Origin: Hydractinia symbiolongicarpus
Taxonomy: Eukaryota; Cnidaria; Hydrozoa; Anthoathecata; Hydractiniidae
Direction: 5' to 3'
Assembly: GCF_029227915.1 (NCBI RefSeq)
Contig: NC_079879.1
Location: 31,254,501-31,318,500 of the forward strand
Length of the DNA stretch: 64,000 bases
A program made the position numbers and the translations under genes. Of the stretch, positions 1-12,089 are shown piece by piece (position 1 is the first letter of the stretch; each line of letters starts with the position of its first letter). The notes beneath the pieces are model-generated. The model had not been told where the DNA came from. It made no database searches and was given only the letters and a program-made list of their open reading frames with translations.

Positions 1-621
1 GACTTGTAGTTTTTAAAAATGTTTTCATTTTTGATGAGACGCTGAATAAAAGAAGTTTAGTCGCCGGCAAACGAAAACCCGCCATTTCCCGTAAACCCCG
101 GACTTGGCCCGTATAATCAAAAGTATACAAAGAAAGTACCCAGGGAGTAAACTCATTTCCCGAACGATTTTTTAAATTACTTTTTCACCACTAAAACGCA
201 TGAGACTTGTAGTTTTCAAAAATGTTTTCATTTTTAATGAGACGCTGAATGAAAGAAGTTTAATCGCCGGCAAACGAAAACCTGCAATTTCCCGTAAATC
301 CCGGACTCGGCCCGTATAGTCAAAAGTATACAAAGAAAGTACCCAGGGTGTAAACTCATTTCCCGAACGATTTTTTTTATTAGATTTTCACCACTAAAAC
401 GCATGAGACTTGTAGTTTTCAAAAATGTTTTTATTTTTGATGAGACGCTGAATAAAAGAAGTTTAATCGCCGGCAAACGAAAACCCGCCATTTCCCGTAA
501 ACCCCGGACTCGGCCCGTATAATCAAAAGTATACAAAGAAAGTACCCAGGGAGTAAACTCATTTCCCGAACGATTTTTTAAATTATTTTTTCACCACTAA
601 AACGCATGAGACTTGTAGTTT

Positions 622-643
622 TCAAAAATGTTTTCATTTTTGA
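622..643. other. Monomer hairpin, 9-bp arms and TTTT loop (representative)
   Basis: TCAAAAATG (622-630), TTTT (631-634), CATTTTTGA (635-643) form a perfect inverted repeat. The motif occurs in most monomers. Common variants weaken it without a compensating change: TTAAAAATG in the left arm, TATTTTTGA or CCTTTTTGA in the right arm, and TCAGAAATG. The lack of covariation argues against selection for an RNA stem, but the DNA could extrude locally. Confidence 0.85.
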
Positions 644-914
644 TGAGACGCTGAATAAAAGAAGTTTAATCGCCGGCAAACGAAAACCTGCGATTTCCTG
701 TAAATCCCGGACTCGGCCCGTATAGTCAAAAGTTTACAAAGAAAGTACCCAGGGTGTAAACTCATTTCCAGAACGATTTTTTAAATTATTATTTCACCAC
801 TAAAGCCCATGAGACTTGTAGTTTTTAAAAATGTTTTCATTTTTGATGAGACGCTGAATAAAAGAAGTTTAGTCGCCGGCAAACGAAAACCCGCCATTTC
901 CCGTAAACCCCGGA

Positions 915-2538
915 CTTGGCCCGTATAATCAAAAGTATACAAAGAAAGTACCCAGGGAGTAAACTCATTTCCCGAACGATTTTTTAAATTACTTTTTCAC
1001 CACTAAAACGCATGAGACTTGTAGTTTTCAAAATTGTTTTCATTTTTAATGAGACGCTGAATAAGAGAAGTTTAATCGCCGGCAAACGAAAACCCGCCTT
1101 TTCCCGTAAATCCCGGGCTTGGCCCGTATAGTCAAAAGTATACAAAGAAAGTACCCAGGGAGTAAACTCATTTCCCGAATGATTTTTTATATTATTTTTT
1201 CACCACTAAAACGCATGAGACATGTAGTTTTCAAAAATGTTTTTATTTTTGATGAGACGCTGAACAAAAGAAGTTTAATCGCCGGCAAACGAAAACCCGC
1301 CATTTCCCGTAAATCCCGGACTCGGCCCGTATAGTCAAAAGTATACAAAGAAAGTACCCAGGGTGTAAACTCATTTCCCGAACGATTTTTTTTATTAGAT
1401 TTTCACCACTAAAACGCATGAGACTTGTAGTTTTCAAAAATGTTTTTATTTTTGATGAGACGCTGAATAAAAGAAGTTTAATCGCCGGCAAACGAAAACC
1501 CGCCATTTCCCGTAAACCCCGGACTCGGCCCGTGTGATCAAAAGTATACGAAGAAAGTACCCAGGGAGTAAACTCATTTCCCGAACGATTTTTTAAATTA
1601 TTTTTTCACCACTAAAACGCATGAGACTTGTAGTTTTCAAAAATGTTTTCATTTTTGATGAGACGCTGAATAAAAGAAGTTTAATCGCCGGCAAACGAAA
1701 ACCCGCCATTTCCCGTAAACCCCGGACTTGGCCCGTATAATCAAAAGTATACAAAGAAAGTACCCAGGGAGTAAACTCATTTCCCGAACGATTTTTTAAA
1801 TTACTTTTTCACCACTAAAACGCATGAGACTTGTAGTTTTCAAAATTGTTTTCATTTTTAATGAGACGCTGAATAAGAGAAGTTTAATCGCCGGCAAACG
1901 AAAACCCGCCTTTTCCCGTAAATCCCGGGCTTGGCCCGTATAGTCAAAAGTATACAAAGAAAGTACCCAGGGAGTAAACTCATTTCCCGAATGATTTTTT
2001 ATATTATTTTTTCACCACTAAAACGCATGAGACATGTAGTTTTCAAAAATGTTTTTATTTTTGATGAGACGCTGAACAAAAGAAGTTTAATCGCCGGCAA
2101 ACGAAAACCCGCCATTTCCCGTAAATCCCGGACTCGGCCCGTATAGTCAAAAGTATACAAAGAAAGTACCCAGGGTGTAAACTCATTTCCCGAACGATTT
2201 TTTTTATTAGATTTTCACCACTAAAACGCATGAGACTTGTAGTTTTCAAAAATGTTTTTATTTTTGATGAGACGCTGAATAAAAGAAGTTTAATCGCCGG
2301 CAAACGAAAACCCGCCATTTCCCGTAAACCCCGGACTCGGCCCGTGTGATCAAAAGTATACGAAGAAAGTACCCAGGGAGTAAACTCATTTCCCGAACGA
2401 TTTTTTAAATTATTTTTTCACCACTAAAACGCATGAGACTTGTAGTTTTCAAAAATGTTTTCATTTTTGATGAGACGCTGAATAAAAGAAGTTTAATCGC
2501 CGGCAAACGAAAACCCGCCATTTCCCGTAAACCCCGGA
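915..2538 (+). repeat. 812-bp (four-monomer) tandem duplication
   Basis: Bases about 915-1726 and 1727-2538 are near-identical with a spacing of 812, exactly four 203-bp monomers. Both carry the rare variants CAAAATTG, CCGCCTTTTCCC, GAATGATT and GTGTGATC. The other two copies of this region (28306-31173 and its mirror in 6975-9843) have the unit once, so the duplication is private to the left end. The boundary is visible at base 1727, where GGACTTGG replaces the GGACTCGG expected from the right-hand copy. Confidence 0.85.
1112..1126. other. Small GC inverted repeat in the CCCGGGCTTGG variant (representative)
   Basis: CGGGC (1114-1118), TTG, GCCCG (1122-1126) is a perfect 5-bp inverted repeat created by the G variant in CCCGGGCTTGGCCCG. 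Monomers with CCCGGACTCGG lack it. It is present in dozens of copies, for example near 1924, 12172 in B orientation, and 47640. Confidence 0.7.
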
Positions 2539-3561
2539 CTCGGCCCGTATAATCAAAAGTATACAAAGAAAGTACTTAGGGAGTAAACTCATTTCCCGAA
2601 CGATTTTTTAAATTATTTTTTCACCACTAAAACGCATGAGACTTGTAGTTTTCAAAAATGTTTTCATTTTTGATGAGACGCTGAATAAAAGAAGTTTAAT
2701 CGCCGGCAAACGAAAACCTGCGATTTCCTGTAAATCCCGGACTCGGCCCGTATAGTCAAAAGTATACAAAGAAAGTACCCAGGGTGTAAACTCATTTCCA
2801 GAACGATTTTTTAAATTATAATTTCACCACTAAAGCCCATGAGACTTGTAGTTTTTAAAAATGTTTTCATTTTTGATGAGACGCTGAATAAAAGAAGTTT
2901 AGTCGCCGGCAAACGAAAACCCGCCATTTCCCGTAAACCCCGGACTTGGCCCGTATAATCAAAAGTATACAAAGAAAGTACCCAGGGAGTAAACTCATTT
3001 CCCGAACGATTTTTTAAATTACTTTTTCACCACTAAAACGCATGAGACTTGTAGTTTTCAAAAATGTTTTTATTTTTAATGAGACGCTGAATAAGAGAAG
3101 TTTAATCGCCGGCAAACGAAAACCCGCCATTTCCCGTAAATCCCGGGCTTGGCCCGTATAGTCAAAAGTATACAAAGAAAGTACCCAGGGAGTAAACTCA
3201 TTTCCCGAACGATTTTTTATATTATTTTTTCACCACTAAAACGCATGAGACATGTAGTTTTCAAAAATGTTTTTATTTTTGATGAGACGCTGAACAAAAG
3301 AAATTTAATCGCCGGCAAACGAAAACCCGCCATTTCCCGTAAAGCCCGGACTTGGCCCGTATAATCAAAAGTATACAAAGAAAGTACCCAGGGTGTTAAC
3401 TCATTTCCAGAACGATTTTTTAAATTATTATTTCACCACTAAAGCCCATGAGACTTGTAGTTTTTAAAAATGTTTTCATTTTTGATGAGACGATGAATGA
3501 AAGAAGTTTAATCGCCGGCAAACGAAAACCCGCCATTTCCCGTAAACCCCGGACTCGGCCC

Positions 3562-3579
3562 GTATACTCAAAAGTATAC
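3562..3579. other. GTATAC pair (representative)
   Basis: GTATAC (3562-3567), TCAAAA, GTATAC (3574-3579). Each hexamer is self-complementary and the pair can form a 6-bp stem. It is complete only in monomers with CCGTATACTC; the commoner CCGTATAATC or CCGTATAGTC forms keep only the second hexamer. Seen also near 7085, 15205, 19719 and 31258. Confidence 0.7.
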
Positions 3580-3674
3580 AAAGAAAGTACCCAGGGAGTA
3601 AACTCATTTCCCGAACGATTTTTTATATTATAATTTCACCACTAAAGCCCATGAGACTTGTAGTTTTTAAAAAT

Positions 3675-3690
3675 GTTTTCGTTTGCCGGC
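3675..3690. other. Orientation switch 1 (A to B), head-to-head junction
   Basis: A-orientation sequence reads normally through AAAAATGTTTTC (to 3680) and continues as the reverse complement, GTTTGCCGGCGATTAAAC. The A parent would continue CATTTTTG; the B parent would be preceded by CGCAG or GGCGG before GTTTTC. GTTTTC (3675-3680) is therefore 6 bp of microhomology shared by both parents. The break lies one base past the TTTT loop of the monomer hairpin. The B side corresponds to the complement of 34467, since mirrored coordinates sum to 38148. Confidence 0.93.
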
Positions 3691-4048
3691 GATTAAACTT
3701 CTTTTATTCAGCGTCTCATCAAAAATGAAAACATTTTTGAAAACTACAAGTCTTATGCGTTTTAGTGGTGAAAAAGTAATTTAAAAAATCGTTCGGGAAA
3801 TGAGTTTACTCCCTGGGTACTTTCTTTGAATTCTTTTGATTATACGGGCCAAGTCCGGGGTTTACGGGAAGTGGCGGGTTTTCGTTTGCCGGCGATTAAA
3901 CTTCTTTTATTCAGCGTCTCATCAAAAATGAAAACATTTTTGAAAACTACAAGTCTCATGCGTTTTAGTGGTGAAAAAGTAATATAAAAAATCGTTCGGG
4001 AAATGAGTTTACTCCCTGGGTACTTTCTTTGTATACTTTTGATTATAC

Positions 4049-4081
4049 GGGCCAAGTCCGGGGTTTACGGGAAATGGCGGG
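4049..4081 (+). other. Four G-tracts per monomer, relaxed G-quadruplex candidate (representative)
   Basis: On the B strand the GC-rich core has G-tracts at 4049-4051, 4060-4063, 4069-4071 and 4079-4081, separated by 8, 5 and 7 bases. This narrowly misses the strict loop limit of seven. The fourth tract comes from GGCGGGTTTTCG and is lost in monomers with CGCAGGTTTTCG, so the array alternates competent and incompetent units. Formation is inferred, not shown. Confidence 0.5.
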
Positions 4082-7000
4082 TTTTCGTTTGCCGGCGACT
4101 AAACTTCTTTTATTCAGCGTCTCATCAAAAATGAAAACATTTTTAAAAACTACAAGTCTCATGGGCTTTAGTGGTGAAATAATAATTTAAAAAATCGTTC
4201 TGGAAATGAGTTTACACCCTGGGTACTTTCTTTGTATACTTTTGACTATACGGGCCGAGTTCGGGATTTACAGGGAATCGCAGGTTTTCGTTTGCCGGCG
4301 ATTAAACTTCTTTTATTCAGCGTCTCATCAAAAATGAAAACATTTTTGAAAACTACAAGTCTCATGCGTTTTAGTGGTGAAAAAATAATATAAAAAATCG
4401 TTCGGGAAATGAGTTTACTCCCTGGGTACTTTCTTTGTATACTTTTGATTATACGGGCCTAGTCCGGGGTTTACGGGAAATGGCCGGTTTTCGTTTGCCG
4501 GCGATTAAACTTCTTTTATTCAGCGTCTCATCAAAAATGAAAACATTTTTGAAAACTACAAGTCTCACGCGTTTTAGTGGTGAAAATCTAATAACAAAAA
4601 TCGTTCGGGAAATGAGTTTACACCCTGGGTACTTTCTTTGTATACTTTTGACTATACGGGCCGAGTCCGGGGTTTACGGGAAATCGCAGGTTTTCGTTTG
4701 CCGGCGATTAAACTTCTTTTATTCATCGTCTCATCAAAAATGAAAACATTTTTACAAACTACAAGTCTCATGGGCTTTAGTGGTGAAAAAATATTTTAAA
4801 AAATCGTTCGGGAAATGAGTTTACTCCTTGGGTACTTTCTTTGTATACTTTTGATTATACGGGCCAAGTCCGGGGTTTACGGGAAATGGCGGGTTTTCGT
4901 TTGCCGGCGACTAAACTTCTTTTATTCAGCGTCTCATCAAAAATGAAAACATTTTTGAAAACTACAAGTCTCATGCGTTTTAGTGGTGAAAAAATAATAT
5001 AAAAAATCGTTCGGGAAATGAGTTTACTCCCTGGGTACTTTCTTTGTATACTTTTGATTATACGGGCCGAGTCCGGGGTTTACGGGAAATGGCCGGTTTT
5101 CGTTTGCCGGCGATTAAACTTCTTTTATTCAGCGTCTCATCAAAAATGAAAACATTTTTGAAAACTACAAGTCTCACGCGTTTTAGTGGTGAAAATCTAA
5201 TAACAAAAATCGTTCGGGAAATGAGTTTACACCCTGGGTTCTTTCTTTGTATACTTTTGACTATACGGGCCGAGTCCGGGGTTTACGGGAAATCGCAGGT
5301 TTTCGTTTGCCGGCGATTAAACTTCTTTTATTCATCGTCTCATCAAAAATGAAAACATTTTTAAAAACTACAAGTCTCATGGGCTTTAGTGGTGAAATAA
5401 TAATTTAAAAAATCGTTCTGGAAATGAGTTTACACCCTGGGTACTTTCTTTGTATACTTTTGACTATACGGGCCGAGTCCGGGATTTACAGGAAATCGCA
5501 GGTTTTCGTTTGCCGGCGATTAAACTTCTTTTATTCAGCGTCTCATCAAAAATGAAAACATTTTTAAAAACTACAAGTCTCATGCGTTTTAGTGGTGAAA
5601 AAATAATTTAAAAAATCGTTCGGGAAATGAGTTTACTCCCTGGGTACTTTCTTTGTATACTTTTGATTATACGGGCCGAGTCCGGGGTTTACGGGAAATG
5701 GCGGGTTTTCGTTTGCCGGCGATTAAACTTCTTTTATTCAGCGTCTCATCAAAAATAAAAACATTTTTGAAAACTACAAGTCTCATGCGTTTTAGTGGTG
5801 AAAAAATAATTTAAAAAATCGTTCGGGAAATGAGTTTACTCCCTGGGTACTTTCTTTGTATACTTTTGATTATACGGGCCAAGTCCGGGGTTTACGGGAA
5901 ATGGCGGGTTTTCGTTTGCTGGTGACTAAACTTCTTTTATTCAGCGTCTCATCAAAAATGAAAACATTTTTAAAAACTACAAGTCTTATGGGCTTTAGTG
6001 GTGAAATAATAATTTAAAAAATCGTTCTGGAAATGAGTTTACACCCTGGGTTCTTTCTTTGTATACTTTTGACTATACGGGCCGAGTCCGGGATTTACAG
6101 GAAATCGCAGGTTTTCGTTTGCCGGCGATTAAACTTCTTTTATTCAGCGTCTCATCAAAAATGAAAACATTTTTGAAAACTACAAGTCTCATGTGTTTTA
6201 GTGGTGAAAATCTAATAAAAAAAATCGTTCGGGAAATGACTTTACACCCTGGGTACTTTCTTTGTATACTTTTGACTATACGGGCCGAGTCCGGGATTTA
6301 CGGGAAATGGCGGGTTTTCGTTTGCCGGCGATTAAACTTCTTTTATTCATCGTCTCATCAAAAATGAAAACATTTTTAAAAAATACAAGTCTCATGCGTT
6401 TTAGTGGTGAAAAAATAATTTAAAAAATCGTTCGGGAAATGAGTTTACTCCCTGGGTACTTTCTTTGTATACTTTTGATTATACGGGCCGAGTCCGGGGT
6501 TTACGGGAAATGGCGGGTTTTCGTTTGCCGGCGATTAAACTTCTTTTATTCAGCGTCTCATCAAAAATGAAAACATTTTTGAAAACTACAAGTCTAATGC
6601 GTTTTAGTGGTGAAAATCTAATAAAAAAAATCGTTCGGGAAATGAGTTTACACCCTGGGTACTTTCTTTGTATACTTTTGCCTATACGGGCCAATTCCGG
6701 GATTTACGGGAAATCGCAGGTTTTCGTTTGCCGGCGATTAAACTTCTTTCATTCAGCGTCTCATCAAAAATAAAAACATTTTTGAAAACTACAAGTCTCA
6801 TGCGTTTTAGTGGTGAAAAAATAATTTAAAAAATCGTTCGGGAAATGAGTTTACTCCCTGGGTACTTTCTTTGTATACTTTTGAGTATACGGGCCGATTG
6901 CGGGGTTTACGGGAAATGGCGGGTTTTCGTTTGCCGGCGATTAAACTTCTTTTATTCATCGTCTCATCAAAAATGAAAACATTTTTAAAAACTACAAGTC

Positions 7001-8842
7001 TCATGGGCTTTAGTGGTGAAATTATAATATAAAAAATCGTTCGGGAAATGAGTTTACTCCCTGGGTACTTTCTTTGTATACTTTTGAGTATACGGGCCGA
7101 GTCCGGGGTTTACGGGAAATGGCGGGTTTTCGTTTGCCGGCGATTAAACTTCTTTCATTCATCGTCTCATCAAAAATAAAAACATTTTTAAAAACTACAA
7201 GTCTCATGGGCTTTAGTGGTGAAATAATAATTTAAAAAATCGTTCTGGAAATGAGTTAACACCCTGGGTACTTTCTTTGTATACTTTTGATTATACGGGC
7301 CAAGTCCGGGCTTTACGGGAAATGGCGGGTTTTCGTTTGCCGGCGATTAAATTTCTTTTGTTCAGCGTCTCATCAAAAATAAAAACATTTTTGAAAACTA
7401 CATGTCTCATGCGTTTTAGTGGTGAAAAAATAATATAAAAAATCGTTCGGGAAATGAGTTTACTCCCTGGGTACTTTCTTTGTATACTTTTGACTATACG
7501 GGCCAAGCCCGGGATTTACGGGAAATGGCGGGTTTTCGTTTGCCGGCGATTAAACTTCTCTTATTCAGCGTCTCATTAAAAATAAAAACATTTTTGAAAA
7601 CTACAAGTCTCATGCGTTTTAGTGGTGAAAAAGTAATTTAAAAAATCGTTCGGGAAATGAGTTTACTCCCTGGGTACTTTCTTTGTATACTTTTGATTAT
7701 ACGGGCCAAGTCCGGGGTTTACGGGAAATGGCGGGTTTTCGTTTGCCGGCGACTAAACTTCTTTTATTCAGCGTCTCATCAAAAATGAAAACATTTTTAA
7801 AAACTACAAGTCTCATGGGCTTTAGTGGTGAAATTATAATTTAAAAAATCGTTCTGGAAATGAGTTTACACCCTGGGTACTTTCTTTGTATACTTTTGAC
7901 TATACGGGCCGAGTCCGGGATTTACAGGAAATCGCAGGTTTTCGTTTGCCGGCGATTAAACTTCTTTTATTCAGCGTCTCATCAAAAATGAAAACATTTT
8001 TGAAAACTACAAGTCTCATGCGTTTTAGTGGTGAAAAAATAATTTAAAAAATCGTTCGGGAAATGAGTTTACTCCCTAAGTACTTTCTTTGTATACTTTT
8101 GATTATACGGGCCGAGTCCGGGGTTTACGGGAAATGGCGGGTTTTCGTTTGCCGGCGATTAAACTTCTTTTATTCAGCGTCTCATCAAAAATGAAAACAT
8201 TTTTGAAAACTACAAGTCTCATGCGTTTTAGTGGTGAAAAAATAATTTAAAAAATCGTTCGGGAAATGAGTTTACTCCCTGGGTACTTTCTTCGTATACT
8301 TTTGATCACACGGGCCGAGTCCGGGGTTTACGGGAAATGGCGGGTTTTCGTTTGCCGGCGATTAAACTTCTTTTATTCAGCGTCTCATCAAAAATAAAAA
8401 CATTTTTGAAAACTACAAGTCTCATGCGTTTTAGTGGTGAAAATCTAATAAAAAAAATCGTTCGGGAAATGAGTTTACACCCTGGGTACTTTCTTTGTAT
8501 ACTTTTGACTATACGGGCCGAGTTCGGGATTTACGGGAAATGGCGGGTTTTCGTTTGCCGGCGATTAAACTTCTTTTGTTCAGCGTCTCATCAAAAATAA
8601 AAACATTTTTGAAAACTACATGTCTCATGCGTTTTAGTGGTGAAAAAATAATATAAAAAATCATTCGGGAAATGAGTTTACTCCCTGGGTACTTTCTTTG
8701 TATACTTTTGACTATACGGGCCAAGCCCGGGATTTACGGGAAAAGGCGGGTTTTCGTTTGCCGGCGATTAAACTTCTCTTATTCAGCGTCTCATTAAAAA
8801 TGAAAACAATTTTGAAAACTACAAGTCTCATGCGTTTTAGTG

Positions 8843-11800
8843 GTGAAAAAGTAATTTAAAAAATCGTTCGGGAAATGAGTTTACTCCCTGGGTACTTTCT
8901 TTGTATACTTTTGATTATACGGGCCAAGTCCGGGGTTTACGGGAAATGGCGGGTTTTCGTTTGCCGGCGACTAAACTTCTTTTATTCAGCGTCTCATCAA
9001 AAATGAAAACATTTTTAAAAACTACAAGTCTCATGGGCTTTAGTGGTGAAATAATAATTTAAAAAATCGTTCTGGAAATGAGTTTACACCCTGGGTACTT
9101 TCTTTGTAAACTTTTGACTATACGGGCCGAGTCCGGGATTTACAGGAAATCGCAGGTTTTCGTTTGCCGGCGATTAAACTTCTTTTATTCAGCGTCTCAT
9201 CAAAAATGAAAACATTTTTGAAAACTACAAGTCTCATGCGTTTTAGTGGTGAAAAAATAATTTAAAAAATCGTTCGGGAAATGAGTTTACTCCCTGGGTA
9301 CTTTCTTTGTATACTTTTGATTATACGGGCCGAGTCCGGGGTTTACGGGAAATGGCGGGTTTTCGTTTGCCGGCGATTAAACTTCTTTTATTCAGCGTCT
9401 CATCAAAAATAAAAACATTTTTGAAAACTACAAGTCTCATGCGTTTTAGTGGTGAAAATCTAATAAAAAAAATCGTTCGGGAAATGAGTTTACACCCTGG
9501 GTACTTTCTTTGTATACTTTTGACTATACGGGCCGAGTCCGGGATTTACGGGAAATTGCAGGTTTTCGTTTGCCGGCGATTAAACTTCTTTCATTCAGCG
9601 TCTCATTAAAAATGAAAACATTTTTGAAAACTACAAGTCTCATGCGTTTTAGTGGTGAAAAAGTAATTTAAAAAATCGTTCGGGAAATGAGTTTACTCCC
9701 TGGGTACTTTCTTTGTATACTTTTGATTATACGGGCCAAGTCCGGGGTTTACGGGAAATGGCGGGTTTTCGTTTGCCGGCGACTAAACTTCTTTTATTCA
9801 GCGTCTCATCAAAAATGAAAACATTTTTAAAAACTACAAGTCTCATGGGCTTTAGTGGTGAAATAATAATTTAAAAAATCGTTCTGGAAATGAGTTTACA
9901 CCCTGGGTACTTTCTTTGTATACTTTTGACTATACGGGCCGAGTCCGGGATTTACAGGAAATCGCAGGTTTTCGTTTGCCGGCGATTAAACTTCTTTTAT
10001 TCAGCGTCTCATCAAAAATGAAAACATTTTTGAAAACTACAAGTCTTATGCGTTTTAGTGGTGAAAAAATAATTTAAAAAATCGTTCGGGAAATGAGTTT
10101 ACTCCCTGGGTACTTTCTTTGTATACTTTTGATTATACGGGCCGAGTCCGGGGTTTACGGGAAATGGCGGGTTTTCGTTTGCCGGCGATTAAACTTCTTT
10201 TATTCAGCGTCTCATCAAAAATAAAAACATTTTTGAAAACTACAAGTCTCATGCGTTTTAGTGGTGAAATAATAATTTAAAAAATCGTTCTGGAAATGAG
10301 TTAACACCCTGGGTACTTTCTTTGTATACTTTTGGTTATACGGGCCAAGTCCGGGGTTTACGGGAAATGGCGGGTTTTCGTTTGCCTGCGATTAAACTTC
10401 TTTTGTTCAGCGTCTCATCAAAAATAAAAACTTTTTTGAAAACTACATGTCTCATGCGTTTTAGTTGTGAAAAAGTAATTTAAAAAATCGTTCGGGAAAT
10501 GAGTTTACTCCCTGGGTACTTTCTTTGTATACTTTTGATTATACGGGCCAAGTCCGGGGTTTACGGGAAATGGCGGGTTTTCGTTTGCCGGCGACTAAAC
10601 TTCTTTTATTCAGCGTCTCATCAAAAATGAAAACATTTTTAAAAACTACAAGTCTCATGGGCTTTAGTGGTGAAATAATAATTTAAAAAATCGTTCTGGA
10701 AATGAGTTTACACCCTGGGTACTTTCTTTGTAAACTTTTGACTATACGGGCCGAGTCCGGGATTTACAGGAAATCGCAGGTTCTCGTTTGCCGGCGATTA
10801 AACTTCTTTTATACAGCGTCTCATCAAAAATGAAAACATTTTTGAAAACTACAAGTCTCATGCTTTTTAGTGGTGAAAAAATAATTTAAAAAATCGTTCG
10901 GGAAATGAGTTTACTCCCTGGGTACTTTCTTTGTATACTTTTGATTATGCGGGCCGAGTCCGGGGTTTACGGGAAATGGCGGGTTTTCGTTTGCCGGCGA
11001 TTAAACTTCTTTTATTCAGCGTCTAATCAAAAATAAAAACATTTTTGAAAACTACAAGTCTCATGCGTTTTAGTGGTGAAAATCTAATAAAAAAAATCGT
11101 TCGGGAAATGAGTTTACACCCTGGGTACTTTCTTTGTATACTTTTGACTATACGGGCCGAGTCCGGGATTTACGGGAAATCGCAGGTTTTCGTTTGCCGG
11201 CGATTAAACTTCTTTCATTCAGCGTCTCATTAAAAATGAAAACATTTCTGAAAACTACAAGTCTCATGCGTTTTAGTGGTGAAAAAGTAATTTAAAAAAT
11301 CGTTCGGGAAATGAGTTTACTCCCTGGGTACTTTCTTTGTATACTTTTGATTATACGGGCCAAGTCCGGGGTTTACGGGAAATGGCGGGTTTTCGTTTGC
11401 CGGCGACTAAACTTCTTTTATTCAGCGTCTCATCAAAAATGAAAACATTTTTAAAAACTACAAGTCTCATGGGCTTTAGTGGTGAAATAATAATTTAAAA
11501 AATCGTTCTGGAAATGAGTTTACACCCTGGGTACTTTCTTTGTATACTTTTGACTATACGGGCCGAGGCCGGGATTTACAGAAAATCGCAGGTTTTCGTT
11601 TGCCGGCGATTAAACTTCTTTTATTCAGCGTCTCATCAAAAATGAAAACATTTTTGAAAACTACAAGTCTTATGCGTTTTCGTGGTGAAAAAATAATTTA
11701 AAAAATCGTTCGGGAAATGAGTTTACTCCCTGGGTACTTTCTTTGTATACTTTTGATTATACGGGCCGAGTCCGGGGTTTACGGGAAATGGCGGGTTTTC

Positions 11801-12089
11801 GTTTGCCGGCGATTAAACTTCTTTTATTCAGCGTCTCTCAAAAATAAAAACATTTTTGAAAACTACAAGTCTCATGCGTTTTAGTGGTGAAATAATAATT
11901 TAAAAAATCGTTCTGGAAATGAGTTAACACCCTGGGTACTTTCTTTGTATACTTTTGGTTATACGGGCCAAGTCCGGGGTTTACGGGAAATGGCGGGTTT
12001 TCGTTTGCCTGCGATTAAATTTCTTTTGTTCAGCGTCTCATCAAAAATAAAAACTTTTTTGAAAACTACATGTCTCATGCGTTTTAGTT
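8843..12089 (-). repeat. Eight-monomer tandem duplication (about 1624 bp)
   Basis: 8843-10466 and 10467-12089 match with a spacing of 1624. A good marker is the TGTAAACTTTTG variant at 9106 and again at 10730, replacing the usual TGTATAC. The second copy is the segment missing from the right arm. It carries many private changes absent from copy one: TTCTCGTTTG near 10781, ATACAGCG near 10811, TGCTTTTTAG at 10861, TATGCGGG near 10946, GTCTAATC near 11022, TTTCGTGG near 11679 and a short deletion near 11836. A third related unit of about 1827 bp follows to about 13916. Confidence 0.8.

Larger units (their letters stand above)
1..3680 (+). repeat. Satellite block in A orientation, third copy of 28306-31173
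   Basis: About 18 monomers in A orientation. Private variants match 28306-31173 in the same direction: offset 28305 up to about base 1726, then offset 27493 to the end. The change of 812 reflects an extra four-monomer duplication here. The same segment also exists inverted at about 6975-9843, so this stretch is present three times in the window. Shared rare markers include CCCGTGTGATC with TATACGAAG (1529-1550, 29836-29857, and inverted near 8291-8312). The block ends abruptly at the first orientation switch. Confidence 0.88.

Noticed and set aside
3829-3834. GAATTC variant as an inserted element or cloning scar
   Set aside because: It is a simple change of GTATAC to GAATTC within an otherwise normal monomer, found at 34315 and 38578 in matching copies.
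4060-4071. Degenerate plant-type telomere repeat (GGGGTTTACGGG)
   Set aside because: It resembles GGGTTTAGGG with one extra C, but occurs once per monomer and never as a tandem run, so chance similarity within the GC core is the simpler reading.
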